DNA of 64,000 nt from Pseudomonas sp. KBW05 (lineage in GTDB: Bacteria; Pseudomonadota; Gammaproteobacteria; Pseudomonadales; Pseudomonadaceae), in contig NZ_QAJM01000009.1 in the NCBI RefSeq assembly GCF_003852405.1, forward strand, positions 124,001 through 188,000, written 5' to 3'. This document shows positions 1 to 9,622 of the stretch, one piece after another; position 1 is the stretch's first letter; each line of letters begins with the position of its first letter. A program made the translations under genes and the position numbers. The notes beneath the pieces are model-generated. The model saw only the letters and a list, made by a program, of their open reading frames with translations, did not search any database and was not told the DNA's origin.

Positions 1-621
1 GACGAAGAAAAACTCGACATGCGCGCCGAACTGGCGGCTCTTAAAGGCGCCGGTATCTGGTTGTCGCTGACCATGACCGCGCTGTTCTCCGCGTCGATGT
101 TCACCCTCTTCACCTACGTCGCGCCGCTGCTGGGCGACGTCACCGGCATCTCGCCCAAAGGCGTGACCTGGACCCTGTTGCTGATCGGCCTGGGCCTGAC
201 CCTGGGCAACATCATCGGCGGCAAGCTGGCGGACAAGCGCCTGGCAGCCACCCTGATCGGCGTGTTTATCAGCATGGCGGTGATCTCCACCGCGCTGACC
301 TGGACCAGCATCGCCGTGATCCCGACGGAAATCACCCTGTTCCTGTGGGCCACCGCCGCGTTCGCCGCCGTGCCGGCGTTGCAAATCAACGTGGTGACCT
401 TTGGCAAGGCGGCGCCGAACCTGGTGTCCACCCTGAACATCGGCGCCTTCAACATCGGCAACGCCCTCGGTGCCTGGGTCGGCGGCAGTGTGATTGCCCA
501 CGGTTTCGGCCTGACCAGCGTGCCATTGGCCGCCGGTGCCCTGGCGATCCTCGCGCTGCTGGTGACCTTGATTACTTTCCGTCAGAACGGCGACGCCGAC
601 CTGGCCCCTGCGACCCACTGA
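1..621 (+). CDS. MFS transporter, C-terminal part (5' truncated by window edge)
   Basis: The frame is open from base 1, so this is the C-terminal part of a gene that begins upstream; the ATG at 19 lies inside a hydrophilic loop and is unlikely to be the start. About 206 residues hold roughly six hydrophobic segments separated by short loops, with a GGKLADKR stretch between two of them, as in the second half of AraJ/YdhP-type major facilitator exporters of the inner membrane. It ends 27 bases before xenB on the same strand, so the two may be cotranscribed. Substrate cannot be read from sequence. Confidence 0.85.
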   Translation, partial: DEEKLDMRAELAALKGAGIWLSLTMTALFSASMFTLFTYVAPLLGDVTGISPKGVTWTLLLIGLGLTLGNIIGGKLADKRLAATLIGVFISMAVISTALTWTSIAVIPTEITLFLWATAAFAAVPALQINVVTFGKAAPNLVSTLNIGAFNIGNALGAWVGGSVIAHGFGLTSVPLAAGALAILALLVTLITFRQNGDADLAPATH

Positions 622-648
622 TCAACTTCAAAGAGAAGGTGTTATCCC

Positions 649-1704
649 ATGACGACTATTTTCGACCCGATCAAACTGGGCGACCTGGAACTGTCCAACC
701 GTATCATCATGGCGCCGCTGACCCGCTGCCGTGCCGACGCCGGTCGTGTGCCCAACGCGTTGATGGCCGAGTATTACGTGCAACGAGCTTCCGCCGGGCT
801 GATCCTCAGCGAAGCCACCTCGGTGACGCCACTGGGCGTGGGTTACCCGGACACGCCGGGCATCTGGTCCAACGACCAGGTGCGTGGCTGGGCCAACGTG
901 ACCAAGGCGATCCACGGCGCGGGCGGCAAGATTTTCCTGCAACTGTGGCATGTGGGCCGTATCTCCCATGAGTCGTACCTGAACGGCGAAACCCCGGTAG
1001 CGCCAAGCGCGATCCAGCCCAAAGGCCACGTCAGTCTGGTGCGCCCATTGGCCGACTACCCGACGCCGCGCGCCCTGGAAACCGCGGAAATCGCCGACAT
1101 CGTCGACGCCTACCGCACCGGTGCAGAGAACGCCAAGGCCGCCGGCTTCGACGGCGTGGAAATCCACGGCGCCAACGGCTACCTGCTGGACCAGTTCCTG
1201 CAAAGCAGCACCAACCAGCGCACCGACCAGTACGGCGGCTCCCTGGAAAACCGTGCGCGCCTGCTGCTGGAAGTGACCGATGCTGCCATCGAAGTCTGGG
1301 GCGCCGGCCGCGTGGGTGTGCACCTGGCACCGCGTGCCGACTCCCACGACATGGGTGATGACAACCTGGCGGAAACCTTTACCTACGTGGCCAGCGAACT
1401 GGGCAAGCGTGGCATCGCGTTCATCTGCTCCCGCGAGAAAGAAGCCGGCGACAGCCTCGGCCCGCAATTGAAGAAGGCATTTGGCGGCGTGTACATCGCC
1501 AACGAACGCTTCACCAAGGACAGCGCCAACGCGTGGCTGGCCGAAGGTAAAGCGGATGCCGTGGCCTGGGGCGTACCGTTCATTGCCAACCCGGATTTGC
1601 CGGCACGCTTGAAAGCCGATGCGCCGCTCAACGATGCACGCCCGGATACGTTCTATAGCAAGGGCCCGGTCGGTTACATCGACTACCCAACGCTGGCGAT
1701 CTGA
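649..1704 (+). CDS. xenB: Old Yellow Enzyme family xenobiotic reductase (XenB-like)
   Basis: A 351-residue FMN-dependent NAD(P)H:flavin oxidoreductase of the Old Yellow Enzyme family, which reduces activated alkenes and nitro compounds such as N-ethylmaleimide or nitrate esters. The N-terminus carries the family start FDPIKLGDLELSNRI and the MAPLTRCRA strand. The substrate-binding pair of the family is visible as His173 and Asn176 in the IHGANGYLLDQF motif, followed by the RTDQYGGSLENR signature. Length fits XenB (about 350). An AAGAGAAGG Shine-Dalgarno precedes the ATG. A terminator follows directly. Related names are NemA or morphinone reductase; XenB is favoured by overall similarity as I recall it. 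Confidence 0.9.
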   Translation: MTTIFDPIKLGDLELSNRIIMAPLTRCRADAGRVPNALMAEYYVQRASAGLILSEATSVTPLGVGYPDTPGIWSNDQVRGWANVTKAIHGAGGKIFLQLWHVGRISHESYLNGETPVAPSAIQPKGHVSLVRPLADYPTPRALETAEIADIVDAYRTGAENAKAAGFDGVEIHGANGYLLDQFLQSSTNQRTDQYGGSLENRARLLLEVTDAAIEVWGAGRVGVHLAPRADSHDMGDDNLAETFTYVASELGKRGIAFICSREKEAGDSLGPQLKKAFGGVYIANERFTKDSANAWLAEGKADAVAWGVPFIANPDLPARLKADAPLNDARPDTFYSKGPVGYIDYPTLAI

Positions 1705-1720
1705 TCGCCTGAAACGCAAA

Positions 1721-1752
1721 AAGCCCCGGTTCGCAAGAACCGGGGCTTTTTT
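1721..1752 (+). terminator. Rho-independent terminator of xenB
   Basis: An 11-bp inverted repeat AAGCCCCGGTT / AACCGGGGCTT with a six-base loop, followed by a T-run, 17 bases after the xenB stop. Confidence 0.9.
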
Positions 1753-1782
1753 ATGCTGACCAGAGCCACACCCACCATCCCC

Positions 1783-1887
1783 TGTGGGAGCGGGCTTGTG
1801 TGGGAGCGGGCTTGCTCGCGAAGGCGGTGTGTCAGGCAACTCATCTGTTACTGACCCTCCGCATTCGCGAGCAAGCCCGCTCCCACA
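1783..1887. repeat. REPIN with an extra tandem REP half
   Basis: Two inverted REP units (TGTGGGAGCGGGCTTGCTCG from 1799 and its complement ending at 1887) flank a 40-base spacer. The first 16 bases of the left unit are repeated immediately upstream (1783-1798), a partial tandem duplication. This is the mobile repeat family of fluorescent pseudomonads. The stretch 1705-2096 otherwise holds only the xenB terminator and the 3' flank of ttgR. Confidence 0.9.
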
Positions 1888-2096
1888 AAAAACCGCACAT
1901 GTTTCTGAACCTGAGTGATGTGAGGGAAACACTCCTTCACACCCCTGCAACAAAATCCCTACAAAATACTTAGCCGGCTACCTATCAACCCCAGGCCAGC
2001 GCGTATATAAAGTCACCCCACAAATAAGGCAGAAGGACGATTGACCATCCTTAAGCTTTACTGTTGACACAACGTGATGCAATTACGCATTTTGTC

Positions 2097-2729
2097 TCAA
2101 TTGCGCAGGCTGGGGCTCAGGCGCAGCATGTCCAATCCGGCATCGACCCAGCGCTCGGCGTCCTGGTGCAGTTGGAAGCTGTCGGGGACCAGCAGCCACT
2201 GGCCAATCAGCCCGTTGATATAGGCATGAATGCACACGGCACCACGGGTGGTGTCGAGGTTTTCCGGCAGTTGGCCACGATGCACTGCATTGCGCAGGGT
2301 CAAGCCGATACGCAGATTGCACTCCAGGCTGTGGGTCTGGCGTTGACGGCGCATGTCACACATTTCATCGGTGAATTCACACTTATGGAAGAGGATCTCA
2401 TTGATGCGCCGGGTTTTCGGGTCCAGGGCCACTTGATGAAACAGATGGATCAACAGCTTGCGCATGCAGCCCAGCGGGTCGAGTTCGTCCTCGCTCTCAC
2501 TGGCCCGGGCCAGCTCGTCCAACGGTTCGTGCAGCGTGTCGAGCAACGCTTGGAGCAAATCGGACTTGTTACTGAAATGCCAATAGATGGCGCCCCGCGT
2601 CACGCCCGCCAACGCGGCGATGTCGGCCAGGGTGGTGCGCGCCACACCGCGCTCATAGAAGGCCTGCTCGGCGGCTTGGAGAATCTGGCTGCGCGTTTCC
2701 TGAGCTTCCTCTTTGGTGCGACGAACCAT
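2097..2729 (-). CDS. ttgR: TetR-family repressor of the TtgABC efflux operon
   Basis: A 210-residue TetR repressor divergent from ttgA. The N-terminal helix-turn-helix covers about residues 10-57 ([12 protein letters not shown], then [21 protein letters not shown]), the TetR signature. The C-terminal domain (about 60-205) is the hydrophobic ligand pocket that in TtgR/EmhR binds antibiotics, flavonoids and solvents. Length is identical to P. putida TtgR as I recall it. The divergent arrangement and the conserved operator at 2898-2919 argue that it represses ttgABC and itself, released by effectors. EmhR of P. fluorescens and NalC-like names are alternatives for the same kind of protein. Confidence 0.92.
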   Translation of the reverse strand: MVRRTKEEAQETRSQILQAAEQAFYERGVARTTLADIAALAGVTRGAIYWHFSNKSDLLQALLDTLHEPLDELARASESEDELDPLGCMRKLLIHLFHQVALDPKTRRINEILFHKCEFTDEMCDMRRQRQTHSLECNLRIGLTLRNAVHRGQLPENLDTTRGAVCIHAYINGLIGQWLLVPDSFQLHQDAERWVDAGLDMLRLSPSLRN

Positions 2730-2896
2730 GGCAGTAAAACCTCAATCAGGACACTTGGGACGATTGTTAACGCACAATTAATAGCGGCTAACGATCATCT
2801 GAATATTTGTGGGACGACACCATCGTGGGTGCCGAACGTAATGAAATCGAGGCTTTGGGCGTTGCTTTGTCAACATTCCGCGAAGCCTGTCAAGAG

Positions 2897-2926
2897 TTTA
2901 CAAACAACCGTGAACGTAAGTATATT
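2897..2926 (+). promoter_or_regulatory. ttgABC promoter with overlapping TtgR operator
   Basis: TTTACA at 2897-2902 and TATATT at 2921-2926, 18 bases apart, form a sigma-70 promoter. Inside it, TTAC (2898) and GTAA (2916) bound an interrupted palindrome, and the sequence around ACAAACAACCGTGAACGTAAG closely resembles the TtgR operator known from P. putida. Repressor binding here would block polymerase directly. The remaining bases between 2730 and 3015 show nothing else firm. Confidence 0.8.
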
Positions 2927-3015
2927 GCGTAGCAAGCTACTTATCTACTCACAGCTTGTTTTTTACCCTTCCACATTTCTTGTGCGCACCCTGCGCGCCT
3001 GACCCGAGGATCTTC

Positions 3016-4161
3016 ATGCAACTTAAGCCAGCTGTTACCGCTCTGGTCACTGCCGTCGCCCTGGCATCGCTGCTCAGCGGATGTAAAAAGGAAGAAGCGG
3101 CTCCGCCCGCTCAAACCCCTCAGGTCGGCGTGGTCACCATTCAACCGCAAGCCTTTACCCTGACGTCCGAGCTGCCAGGCCGCACCACCGCCTACCGCAT
3201 TGCGGAAGTTCGCCCACAGGTCAACGGCATCATTCTCAAGCGCCTGTTCAAGGAAGGCGGCGACGTGAAGGAAGGGCAACAGCTCTACCAGATCGACCCG
3301 TCGGTGTATGACGCCACCCTGAAAAGCGCACAAGCCAGCCTGACCCAGACCAAGTCCATCTCCGACCGCTACAAGCAGTTGGTCGATGAGCAAGCCGTCA
3401 GCCGCCAGGAATACGACACCGCCGTCGCCAATCGCATGACGGCCGAAGCCAACCTGCAAACCGCCCAGATCAATGTGCGCTACACCAAAGTGTTCGCGCC
3501 GATCTCCGGGCGTATCGGCCGTTCTTCGGTGACCGAAGGCGCACTGGTCAGCAATGGCCAGACCGATGCCATGGCCGTGATCCAGCAACTGGACCCGATC
3601 TACGTCGACGTCACCCAGTCTTCGGCAGAAATGCTGAAACTGCGCCGCGACCTGGAAAGCGGCCAGTTGGAAAAAGCCGGCGCCAATGCCGCCAAGGTCA
3701 AGCTGACCCTGGAAGACGGTACCGACTACAACCAGGACGGCAAACTGGAATTCTCCGAAGTCTCGGTTGACCAGACCACCGGTTCGGTCACCCTGCGCGC
3801 CGTGTTCCCCAACCCTGACCACACCCTGCTGCCGGGCATGTTCGTGCACGCCCAACTGCAAGCCGGTGTGAACAGCAAGGCCATCCTGGCGCCACAGCAA
3901 GGTGTGACCCGCGACATCAAGGGCATCCCGACCGCGCTGGTGGTGAACAAGGACAACAAAGTTGAGCAACGCACCCTGGTTGCCAACCGTACGTCCGGCG
4001 CCTACTGGCTGGTGGAAAAAGGCCTCGACGCCGGTGACCGCGTGATCACCGAAGGCCTGCAATTCATCAAGCCGGGCATCGAAGTCAAGGTCAAGGACGC
4101 CGACAACGCCAAGCCTGCCGGTTCTGCTGCTCCTGCTGCCGCTGCTGGCAAAGGGGAGTAA
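3016..4161 (+). CDS. ttgA: RND efflux periplasmic adaptor lipoprotein TtgA/EmhA
   Basis: A 381-residue membrane-fusion protein linking the inner-membrane pump TtgB to the outer-membrane channel TtgC. The signal peptide ends in a lipobox LLSGC, placing lipidated Cys at residue 23. After it come the beta-barrel/lipoyl strands (VRPQVNGIILKRLFKEGGDVKEGQ), an alpha-helical hairpin (about 95-165) and the C-terminal membrane-proximal domain. The ATG at 3016 is chosen over upstream frames because a GAGGA precedes it and it gives a proper signal peptide and family length. First gene of a three-gene operon; ttgB starts three bases after its stop. Low-complexity Ala/Pro tail. Also called EmhA or MexA-like. 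Confidence 0.93.
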   Translation: MQLKPAVTALVTAVALASLLSGCKKEEAAPPAQTPQVGVVTIQPQAFTLTSELPGRTTAYRIAEVRPQVNGIILKRLFKEGGDVKEGQQLYQIDPSVYDATLKSAQASLTQTKSISDRYKQLVDEQAVSRQEYDTAVANRMTAEANLQTAQINVRYTKVFAPISGRIGRSSVTEGALVSNGQTDAMAVIQQLDPIYVDVTQSSAEMLKLRRDLESGQLEKAGANAAKVKLTLEDGTDYNQDGKLEFSEVSVDQTTGSVTLRAVFPNPDHTLLPGMFVHAQLQAGVNSKAILAPQQGVTRDIKGIPTALVVNKDNKVEQRTLVANRTSGAYWLVEKGLDAGDRVITEGLQFIKPGIEVKVKDADNAKPAGSAAPAAAAGKGE

Positions 4162-4164
4162 TCC

Positions 4165-7100
4165 ATGTCGAAATTTTTTATCGACCGTCCCATTTTTGCC
4201 TGGGTAATTGCCCTGGTGATCATGCTGGTCGGGGCACTGTCGATCCTGAAGTTGCCCATCAACCAATACCCGGCCATCGCGCCGACCGCCATCGACATCC
4301 AGGTGACCTACCCAGGCGCGTCCGCACAAACCGTGCAGGACACCGTGGTGCAGGTCATCGAGCAACAGCTCAACGGTATCGACAACCTGCGTTATGTCGC
4401 CTCGGACAGTAACTCCGACGGCAGCATGACCATCACCGCGACGTTCAACCAGGGTACCAACCCGGACATCGCCCAGGTTCAGGTACAGAACAAGCTGAAC
4501 CTGGCGACCCCACTGCTGCCGCAAGAAGTGCAGCAGCAGGGTATCCGCGTGACCAAGTCGGTGAAGAACTTCCTGATGGTGATCGGTCTGGTGTCGGAAG
4601 ACGGCAGCATGACCAAGGACGACCTGTCCAACTACATCGTGTCCAACATCCAGGACCCGATTTCCCGTACCGCGGGTGTGGGTGACTTCCAGGTCTTCGG
4701 TTCGCAGTACGCCATGCGTATCTGGCTCGACCCGGCCAAGCTGAACAACTACCAGTTGACCCCGGTAGACGTCAGCACCGCCATCGCCGCGCAGAACGTG
4801 CAGGTGGCCACCGGCCAACTGGGCGGCCTGCCTGCCCTGCCCGGCACTCAGCTGAACGCGACCATCATCGGCAAGACCCGTCTGCAAACCGCAGAAGAGT
4901 TCGGCAAGATCCTGATGAAGGTCAACGCCGATGGCTCGCAAGTTCGCCTGCGTGATGTTGCACGCATCGAACTGGGCGGCCAGAACTACAGCATCAGTGC
5001 ACAGTTCAACGGCAAGCCGGCTTCCGGTATGGCGATCAAGCTCGCCTCGGGCGCCAACGCCCTGGACACCGCCAAGGCCATCCGCGCCACGGTTGCGTCC
5101 CTGGAACCGTTCTTCCCGCCAGGCATGAAGGCGGTGGTGCCGTATGACACCACCCCGGTTGTAACCGAATCGATCTCCGGTGTAGTGCACACCCTGGTCG
5201 AAGCGATCGTGCTGGTGTTCCTGGTGATGTTCCTGTTCCTGCAGAACTTCCGCGCCACCATCATCACCACCATGACTGTACCGGTGGTATTGCTGGGCAC
5301 GTTCGGCATCCTTGCGGCGTTCGGTTTCACCATCAACACCCTGACCATGTTCGGCATGATCCTGGCCATCGGCTTGCTGGTGGATGACGCCATCGTCGTG
5401 GTGGAAAACGTCGAGCGGGTAATGGCCGAGGAACATCTGTCGCCCAAGGAAGCGACGGTCAAGTCCATGGGCCAGATCCAAGGCGCCCTGGTGGGTATCG
5501 CGCTGGTGCTGTCGGCGGTATTGCTGCCAATGGCCTTCTTCGGCGGCTCCACCGGTGTGATCTACAAACAGTTCTCCATCACCATTGTTTCGGCGATGGC
5601 GCTGTCGGTACTGGTTGCCCTGATCTTCACCCCGGCCTTGTGCGCCACCATGCTCAAGCCAATCGACCCGGAAAAGCACGGCCAACCCAAGCGTGGTTTC
5701 TTCGGCTGGTTCAACCGCACCTTCGACCGTGGCGTACTGAGCTACGAGCGCGGCGTGGGCAACATGATCAAGCACAAATTCCCAGCGTTTTTTGTGTACC
5801 TGGTCATCGTCGTCGGCATGGTCTGGTTGTTCACCCGTATTCCAAGCGCGTTCCTCCCGGAAGAAGACCAGGGCGTGATCTTTGCCCAGGTGCAGACCCC
5901 GGTCGGCTCGTCGGCGGAACGTACGCAGAAAGTCATCGACGACATGCGCGCATTCCTGCTGAACGACAAGGAAGGCGAGCCAGGCGAAGGCAAGGCTGTG
6001 AAGTCGGTGTTTACCGTGAACGGTTTCAACTTCGCCGGCCGTGGCCAGAGCTCGGGCCTTGCGTTCGTGATGCTCAAGCCATGGGATGAACGCGACGCCT
6101 CCATGTCGGTGTTCGAAGTGGCCAAGCGTGCCCAGGGTTACTTCTTTGGTGCCTTCAAGGACGCCATGGTGTTCGCCATCGTGCCGCCTTCGGTTCTCGA
6201 ATTGGGTAACGCCACTGGTTTCGACGTGTTCCTGCAAGACCAGGGCGGCGTCGGCCACGAAAAACTGATGGAAGCGCGTAACCAGTTCCTTGGTATGGCC
6301 GCACAAAGCAAGATCCTTGCAGGCGTGCGTCCTAACGGCGTGAACGATGAGCCGCAATACGAGCTGACCGTTGACGACGAGAAAGCCAGTGCCCAAGGCA
6401 TCACCCTGTCGAGCATCAACCAGACCCTGGCGATTGCCCTGGGTGGCAGCTACGTCAACGACTTCATCGACCGTGGTCGGGTGAAGAAGGTGTACGTGCA
6501 GGGCGAGGCCGCTGGCCGTATGTCCCCTGAAGACCTGGACAAGTGGTTCGTGCGCAGCGACTCCGGGAAGATGGTGCCGATGTCGGCCATTTCCTCGGGC
6601 AAGTGGATCTTCGGTTCGCCGAAACTCTCGCGCTACAACGGTGTAGCGGCGATGGAAATCCTCGGCACCCCGGCACCGGGCTACAGCACCGGTGACGCCA
6701 TGGCCGAAGTCGAGCGCATCGCCAAGCAATTGCCGGCGGGTGTCGGCTATGCGTGGACCGGTCTGTCGTACGAAGAACGCCTGTCCGGCTCCCAGGCGCC
6801 GGCGCTGTACGCGCTGTCGCTGCTGGTGGTGTTCCTGTGCCTCGCGGCACTGTACGAAAGCTGGTCGATCCCGATTGCGGTGGTGCTGGTAGTGCCGCTG
6901 GGTGTGGTCGGGGCGTTGATCGCCACGAGCATGCGCGGGTTGTCCAACGACGTGTTCTTCCAGGTGGGCTTGTTGGTGACGGTGGGCCTGGCGGCGAAAA
7001 ACGCCATCCTGATCGTCGAATTCGCCAAAGAGTTGCACGAGCAAGGCAAAGGCATTGTCGAGGCGGCCATCGAAGCGTCCCGCATGCGTCTGCGGCCGAT

Positions 7101-7326
7101 CATCATGACGTCCATGGCGTTCATCCTCGGCGTATTGCCGCTGGCGATCTCCTCGGGCGCCGGCTCGGGCAGCCAGCACGCGATTGGTACCGGCGTTATC
7201 GGCGGTATGATCACGGCCACTGTCCTGGCGATCTTCTGGGTGCCACTGTTCTTTGCAACCGTGTCTGCCGCGGGCGAGCGCAAAAAGACTGAACCTACTG
7301 AAACCCCTAAAGAGGCTGGCCTATGA
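4165..7326 (+). CDS. ttgB: RND efflux inner-membrane pump TtgB/EmhB
   Basis: A 1053-residue proton-driven resistance-nodulation-division pump of the AcrB/MexB group, exporting antibiotics, aromatic hydrocarbons and solvents from periplasm and membrane. Twelve membrane segments and two large periplasmic loops are visible. The proton relay is intact: Asp407 and Asp408 in [17 protein letters not shown] of TM4 (same numbering as AcrB) and the TM10 Lys at about 945 in [12 protein letters not shown]. It starts with the typical [14 protein letters not shown]. Its stop overlaps the ttgC start by four bases (ATGA), so translation is coupled. Length equals the usual 1040-1055. Confidence 0.95.
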   Translation: MSKFFIDRPIFAWVIALVIMLVGALSILKLPINQYPAIAPTAIDIQVTYPGASAQTVQDTVVQVIEQQLNGIDNLRYVASDSNSDGSMTITATFNQGTNPDIAQVQVQNKLNLATPLLPQEVQQQGIRVTKSVKNFLMVIGLVSEDGSMTKDDLSNYIVSNIQDPISRTAGVGDFQVFGSQYAMRIWLDPAKLNNYQLTPVDVSTAIAAQNVQVATGQLGGLPALPGTQLNATIIGKTRLQTAEEFGKILMKVNADGSQVRLRDVARIELGGQNYSISAQFNGKPASGMAIKLASGANALDTAKAIRATVASLEPFFPPGMKAVVPYDTTPVVTESISGVVHTLVEAIVLVFLVMFLFLQNFRATIITTMTVPVVLLGTFGILAAFGFTINTLTMFGMILAIGLLVDDAIVVVENVERVMAEEHLSPKEATVKSMGQIQGALVGIALVLSAVLLPMAFFGGSTGVIYKQFSITIVSAMALSVLVALIFTPALCATMLKPIDPEKHGQPKRGFFGWFNRTFDRGVLSYERGVGNMIKHKFPAFFVYLVIVVGMVWLFTRIPSAFLPEEDQGVIFAQVQTPVGSSAERTQKVIDDMRAFLLNDKEGEPGEGKAVKSVFTVNGFNFAGRGQSSGLAFVMLKPWDERDASMSVFEVAKRAQGYFFGAFKDAMVFAIVPPSVLELGNATGFDVFLQDQGGVGHEKLMEARNQFLGMAAQSKILAGVRPNGVNDEPQYELTVDDEKASAQGITLSSINQTLAIALGGSYVNDFIDRGRVKKVYVQGEAAGRMSPEDLDKWFVRSDSGKMVPMSAISSGKWIFGSPKLSRYNGVAAMEILGTPAPGYSTGDAMAEVERIAKQLPAGVGYAWTGLSYEERLSGSQAPALYALSLLVVFLCLAALYESWSIPIAVVLVVPLGVVGALIATSMRGLSNDVFFQVGLLVTVGLAAKNAILIVEFAKELHEQGKGIVEAAIEASRMRLRPIIMTSMAFILGVLPLAISSGAGSGSQHAIGTGVIGGMITATVLAIFWVPLFFATVSAAGERKKTEPTETPKEAGL

Positions 7327-8780
7327 GCAAGTCGCTCCTTTCCTTAGCCGTCACGGCATTCGTGCTCAGTGGCTGCTCGCTGATACCTGACTATCAGCGC
7401 CCTGAAGCGCCGGTGGCCGCTCAGTTCCCGCAGGGGCCGGCGTATTCGTCGGCCCAGGCGCCGAACCAGGCCGCTGCCGAGCAGGGCTGGAAGCAGTTTT
7501 TCCATGACCCTGCCCTGCAACAGCTGATCCAGGTTGCCCTGGAAAACAACCGCGACCTGCGTGTCGCGGCGCTGAACATCGACGCCTATGCCGCGCAGTA
7601 CCGCATCCAGCGCGCCGACCTGTTCCCGGCCGTCTCGGCCAATGGCAGCGGCAGCCGCCAGCGGGTGCCAGCGCGTGCCTCGCAGACCGGCGAGTCGAAC
7701 ATCACCAGCTCGTATTCGGCCACCCTCGGGATCAGTTCCTATGAGCTGGACCTGTTCGGCCGTGTGCGCAGCCTGAGCGAAGAAGCCCTGCAAAAGTACT
7801 TCGCTACCGAAGAAGCCCGACGCAGCACGCAGATCAGCCTGGTCGCCAACGTGGCCACGGCCTACGTGACCTGGCAGGCCGATAAAGAGCTGCTCAAGCT
7901 GACCCAGGACACCCTCGGTGCCTACGAGCAGAGCTTCAAGCTGACCTCGCGCAGCAATGAAGTCGGCGTGGCTTCGGCTCTCGACCTCAGCCAGGCGCGC
8001 ACCTCGGTAGAAAACGCCCGGGTTGCCCTGGCGCGTTACACCCGCCAGGTGGCCCAGGACGAAAACAGCCTGACCCTGCTGCTGGGCACCGGCCTGCCGG
8101 CGAATATCGCCAGCCAGCCGCTGTCGGACAACCTGCTCAGCGAAGTGCCTGCCGGGTTGCCCTCGGACTTGCTGCAACGTCGTCCCGACATCCTGCAAGC
8201 CGAGTACAACCTCAAGGCCGCCAACGCCAACATCGGCGCCGCCCGTGCAGCGTTCTTCCCGAGCATCAGTTTGACGGCCAACGCCGGCACCCTGAGCCCG
8301 GACCTGAGCGGCCTGTTCAAAGGCGGCTCGGGCACCTGGTCGTTCGCCCCGCAGATCAACATCCCGATCTTCAACGCCGGCAGCCTGCGCGCCAGCCTGG
8401 ACTACGCGAAGATCCAGAAAGAAATCAACGTGGCGACCTACGAGAAGGCCATCCAGACCGGCTTCCAGGAAGTTTCCGACGGCCTCGCCGCGCGTGAGAC
8501 CTACAAGGAACAGCTGGAAGCACAGCGTGGTTTCGTCGCCGCCAACCAGGATTACTACCGCCTGGCCGAGCGTCGCTACCGCATTGGCGTGGACAGCAAC
8601 CTGACGTTCCTCGACGCCCAGCGCCAACTGTTCAGTGCCCAGCAATCGCTGATCACCGACCGCCTGGCGCAGCTCACCAGCGAGGTCAACCTGTACAAGG
8701 CCCTCGGCGGTGGCTGGAACGCGCAGACCGCGAAGAACGAGCCGTTGAAAGAACAAGCGCCAGAACTGAAGTTGTTCTGA
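7323..8780 (+). CDS. ttgC: RND efflux outer-membrane channel TtgC/EmhC (OprM-like lipoprotein)
   Basis: A 485-residue TolC-like outer-membrane factor. The signal peptide ends in LSGC (Cys18), so it is a lipoprotein like OprM. Two repeated OEP domains follow (about 60-260 and 270-460), each with long helices and the internally duplicated pattern that forms the trimeric alpha-barrel; [20 protein letters not shown] marks the second repeat. Last gene of the operon, followed by a strong terminator. Together the three proteins make a complete tripartite pump. Confidence 0.94.
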   Translation: MSKSLLSLAVTAFVLSGCSLIPDYQRPEAPVAAQFPQGPAYSSAQAPNQAAAEQGWKQFFHDPALQQLIQVALENNRDLRVAALNIDAYAAQYRIQRADLFPAVSANGSGSRQRVPARASQTGESNITSSYSATLGISSYELDLFGRVRSLSEEALQKYFATEEARRSTQISLVANVATAYVTWQADKELLKLTQDTLGAYEQSFKLTSRSNEVGVASALDLSQARTSVENARVALARYTRQVAQDENSLTLLLGTGLPANIASQPLSDNLLSEVPAGLPSDLLQRRPDILQAEYNLKAANANIGAARAAFFPSISLTANAGTLSPDLSGLFKGGSGTWSFAPQINIPIFNAGSLRASLDYAKIQKEINVATYEKAIQTGFQEVSDGLAARETYKEQLEAQRGFVAANQDYYRLAERRYRIGVDSNLTFLDAQRQLFSAQQSLITDRLAQLTSEVNLYKALGGGWNAQTAKNEPLKEQAPELKLF

Positions 8781-8796
8781 TCGCGCTGATGTAAAC

Positions 8797-8831
8797 AAAA
8801 AACCGCTTTCGTTACCGGAAGCGGTTTTTTT
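8797..8831 (+). terminator. Rho-independent terminator of ttgABC
   Basis: AACCGCTTTC / GGAAGCGGTT stem with flanking A and T runs, 17 bases after the ttgC stop. Confidence 0.9.
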
Positions 8832-8927
8832 ATGCCCACACATCCGATGTCATGAGGGGTAGATCTCATCGCCTGGACACATTCAGAGCTGACAACTCGC
8901 ATCAAGAGTTGACACCTTGAAACGGTG

Positions 8928-9407
8928 TTAAAGGGGAGCTTCGATATCTAATTGGTACCCAAACACGCCCATCTCTCGAGCTGGAACCTGGCTATTTTCG
9001 ACGAAGTGGAAGAAAAACTGCACGCTCAAATACAACCGTCCGTTAACTTCACTTAGCCTCATGACTTTCATTTCACCTGATTTAATATCCTCTTGCGGAT
9101 AGCCAACGAATCCACGCATCGCAAATCCGCCTTCAACTTCTCCTTCGTCAGGAATGGTTTTGATCGGATAAACCCTCAGGTATTCCAGCGTGACCTCTCC
9201 ACGCAAAACCAATTCATCTTCTGGGGAGTCCGACCCTGTCGGCACCAGTCTGATAAAAAAATAGTTGCTCGTGCGATAAAAGTAGATTTGTTGGAAATCA
9301 ATCTTGGTCGCACGTTTTCCATTGATATCCAACTGGCCACTGAAACTCCCCTCAACAAGATCGAGTTTTTCGGAATTAGCGATGGGCCTACCTTTTTGAT
9401 CATCCAT
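8928..9407 (-). CDS. Hypothetical protein, AT-richer orphan
   Basis: A 159-residue soluble protein with no signal peptide, membrane segment or motif that I recognise. It is rich in alternating hydrophobic residues (KIDFQQIYFYRTSNYFFIRLV, EVTLEYLRVYPIKTI), suggesting mostly beta structure. The start at 9407 has an AGAGGTG Shine-Dalgarno seven bases upstream. Third codon positions are clearly less GC-rich than in ttgABC or hscC beside it, a sign of transfer or weak expression. It stands alone between the ttgABC terminator and hscC and is transcribed opposite to both. No function is proposed. Confidence 0.65.
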   Translation of the reverse strand: MDDQKGRPIANSEKLDLVEGSFSGQLDINGKRATKIDFQQIYFYRTSNYFFIRLVPTGSDSPEDELVLRGEVTLEYLRVYPIKTIPDEGEVEGGFAMRGFVGYPQEDIKSGEMKVMRLSEVNGRLYLSVQFFFHFVENSQVPAREMGVFGYQLDIEAPL

Positions 9408-9550
9408 CTCACACCTCTAACAGTTAAACCAAGATTCTATAAAATAGGTCTGTCGAAACACTGCCACAACTGTCAACTCTCACAGGTAGGCCGTTGTCAC
9501 TGGCCGGCATTAGGGCTTGCCCCTCCCACATTTAAGCCCCCACTGTCGCC

Positions 9551-9580
9551 TTGCATTTGGCTCAACCTTTCAGGATAAAA
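9551..9580 (+). promoter_or_regulatory. Candidate sigma-70 promoter of hscC
   Basis: TTGCAT (9551-9556) and GATAAA (9574-9579) are 17 bases apart, about 45 bases before the hscC start. Weak consensus to both boxes, so moderate belief only. A CTTGCCC / CCCCCACT pair just upstream (9515-9545) has a loose likeness to heat-shock promoters. Confidence 0.4.
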
Positions 9581-9622
9581 TTGGTCACAGATTCTTACAG
9601 ACCACAGAGGGAGCTTGTCGTA

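Noticed and set aside
2941-7179. 1412-codon open frame on the minus strand opposite ttgA and ttgB
   Set aside because: It mirrors the strong third-position GC bias of the real genes, is rich in His, Arg, Gln and Gly without any domain, and has no ribosome site. The plus-strand genes are certain.
9515-9545. Heat-shock (sigma-32) promoter for hscC
   Set aside because: CTTGCCC and CCCCCACT only loosely match CTTGAAA/CCCCATnT, and a better sigma-70 pair lies downstream; kept as a remark only.
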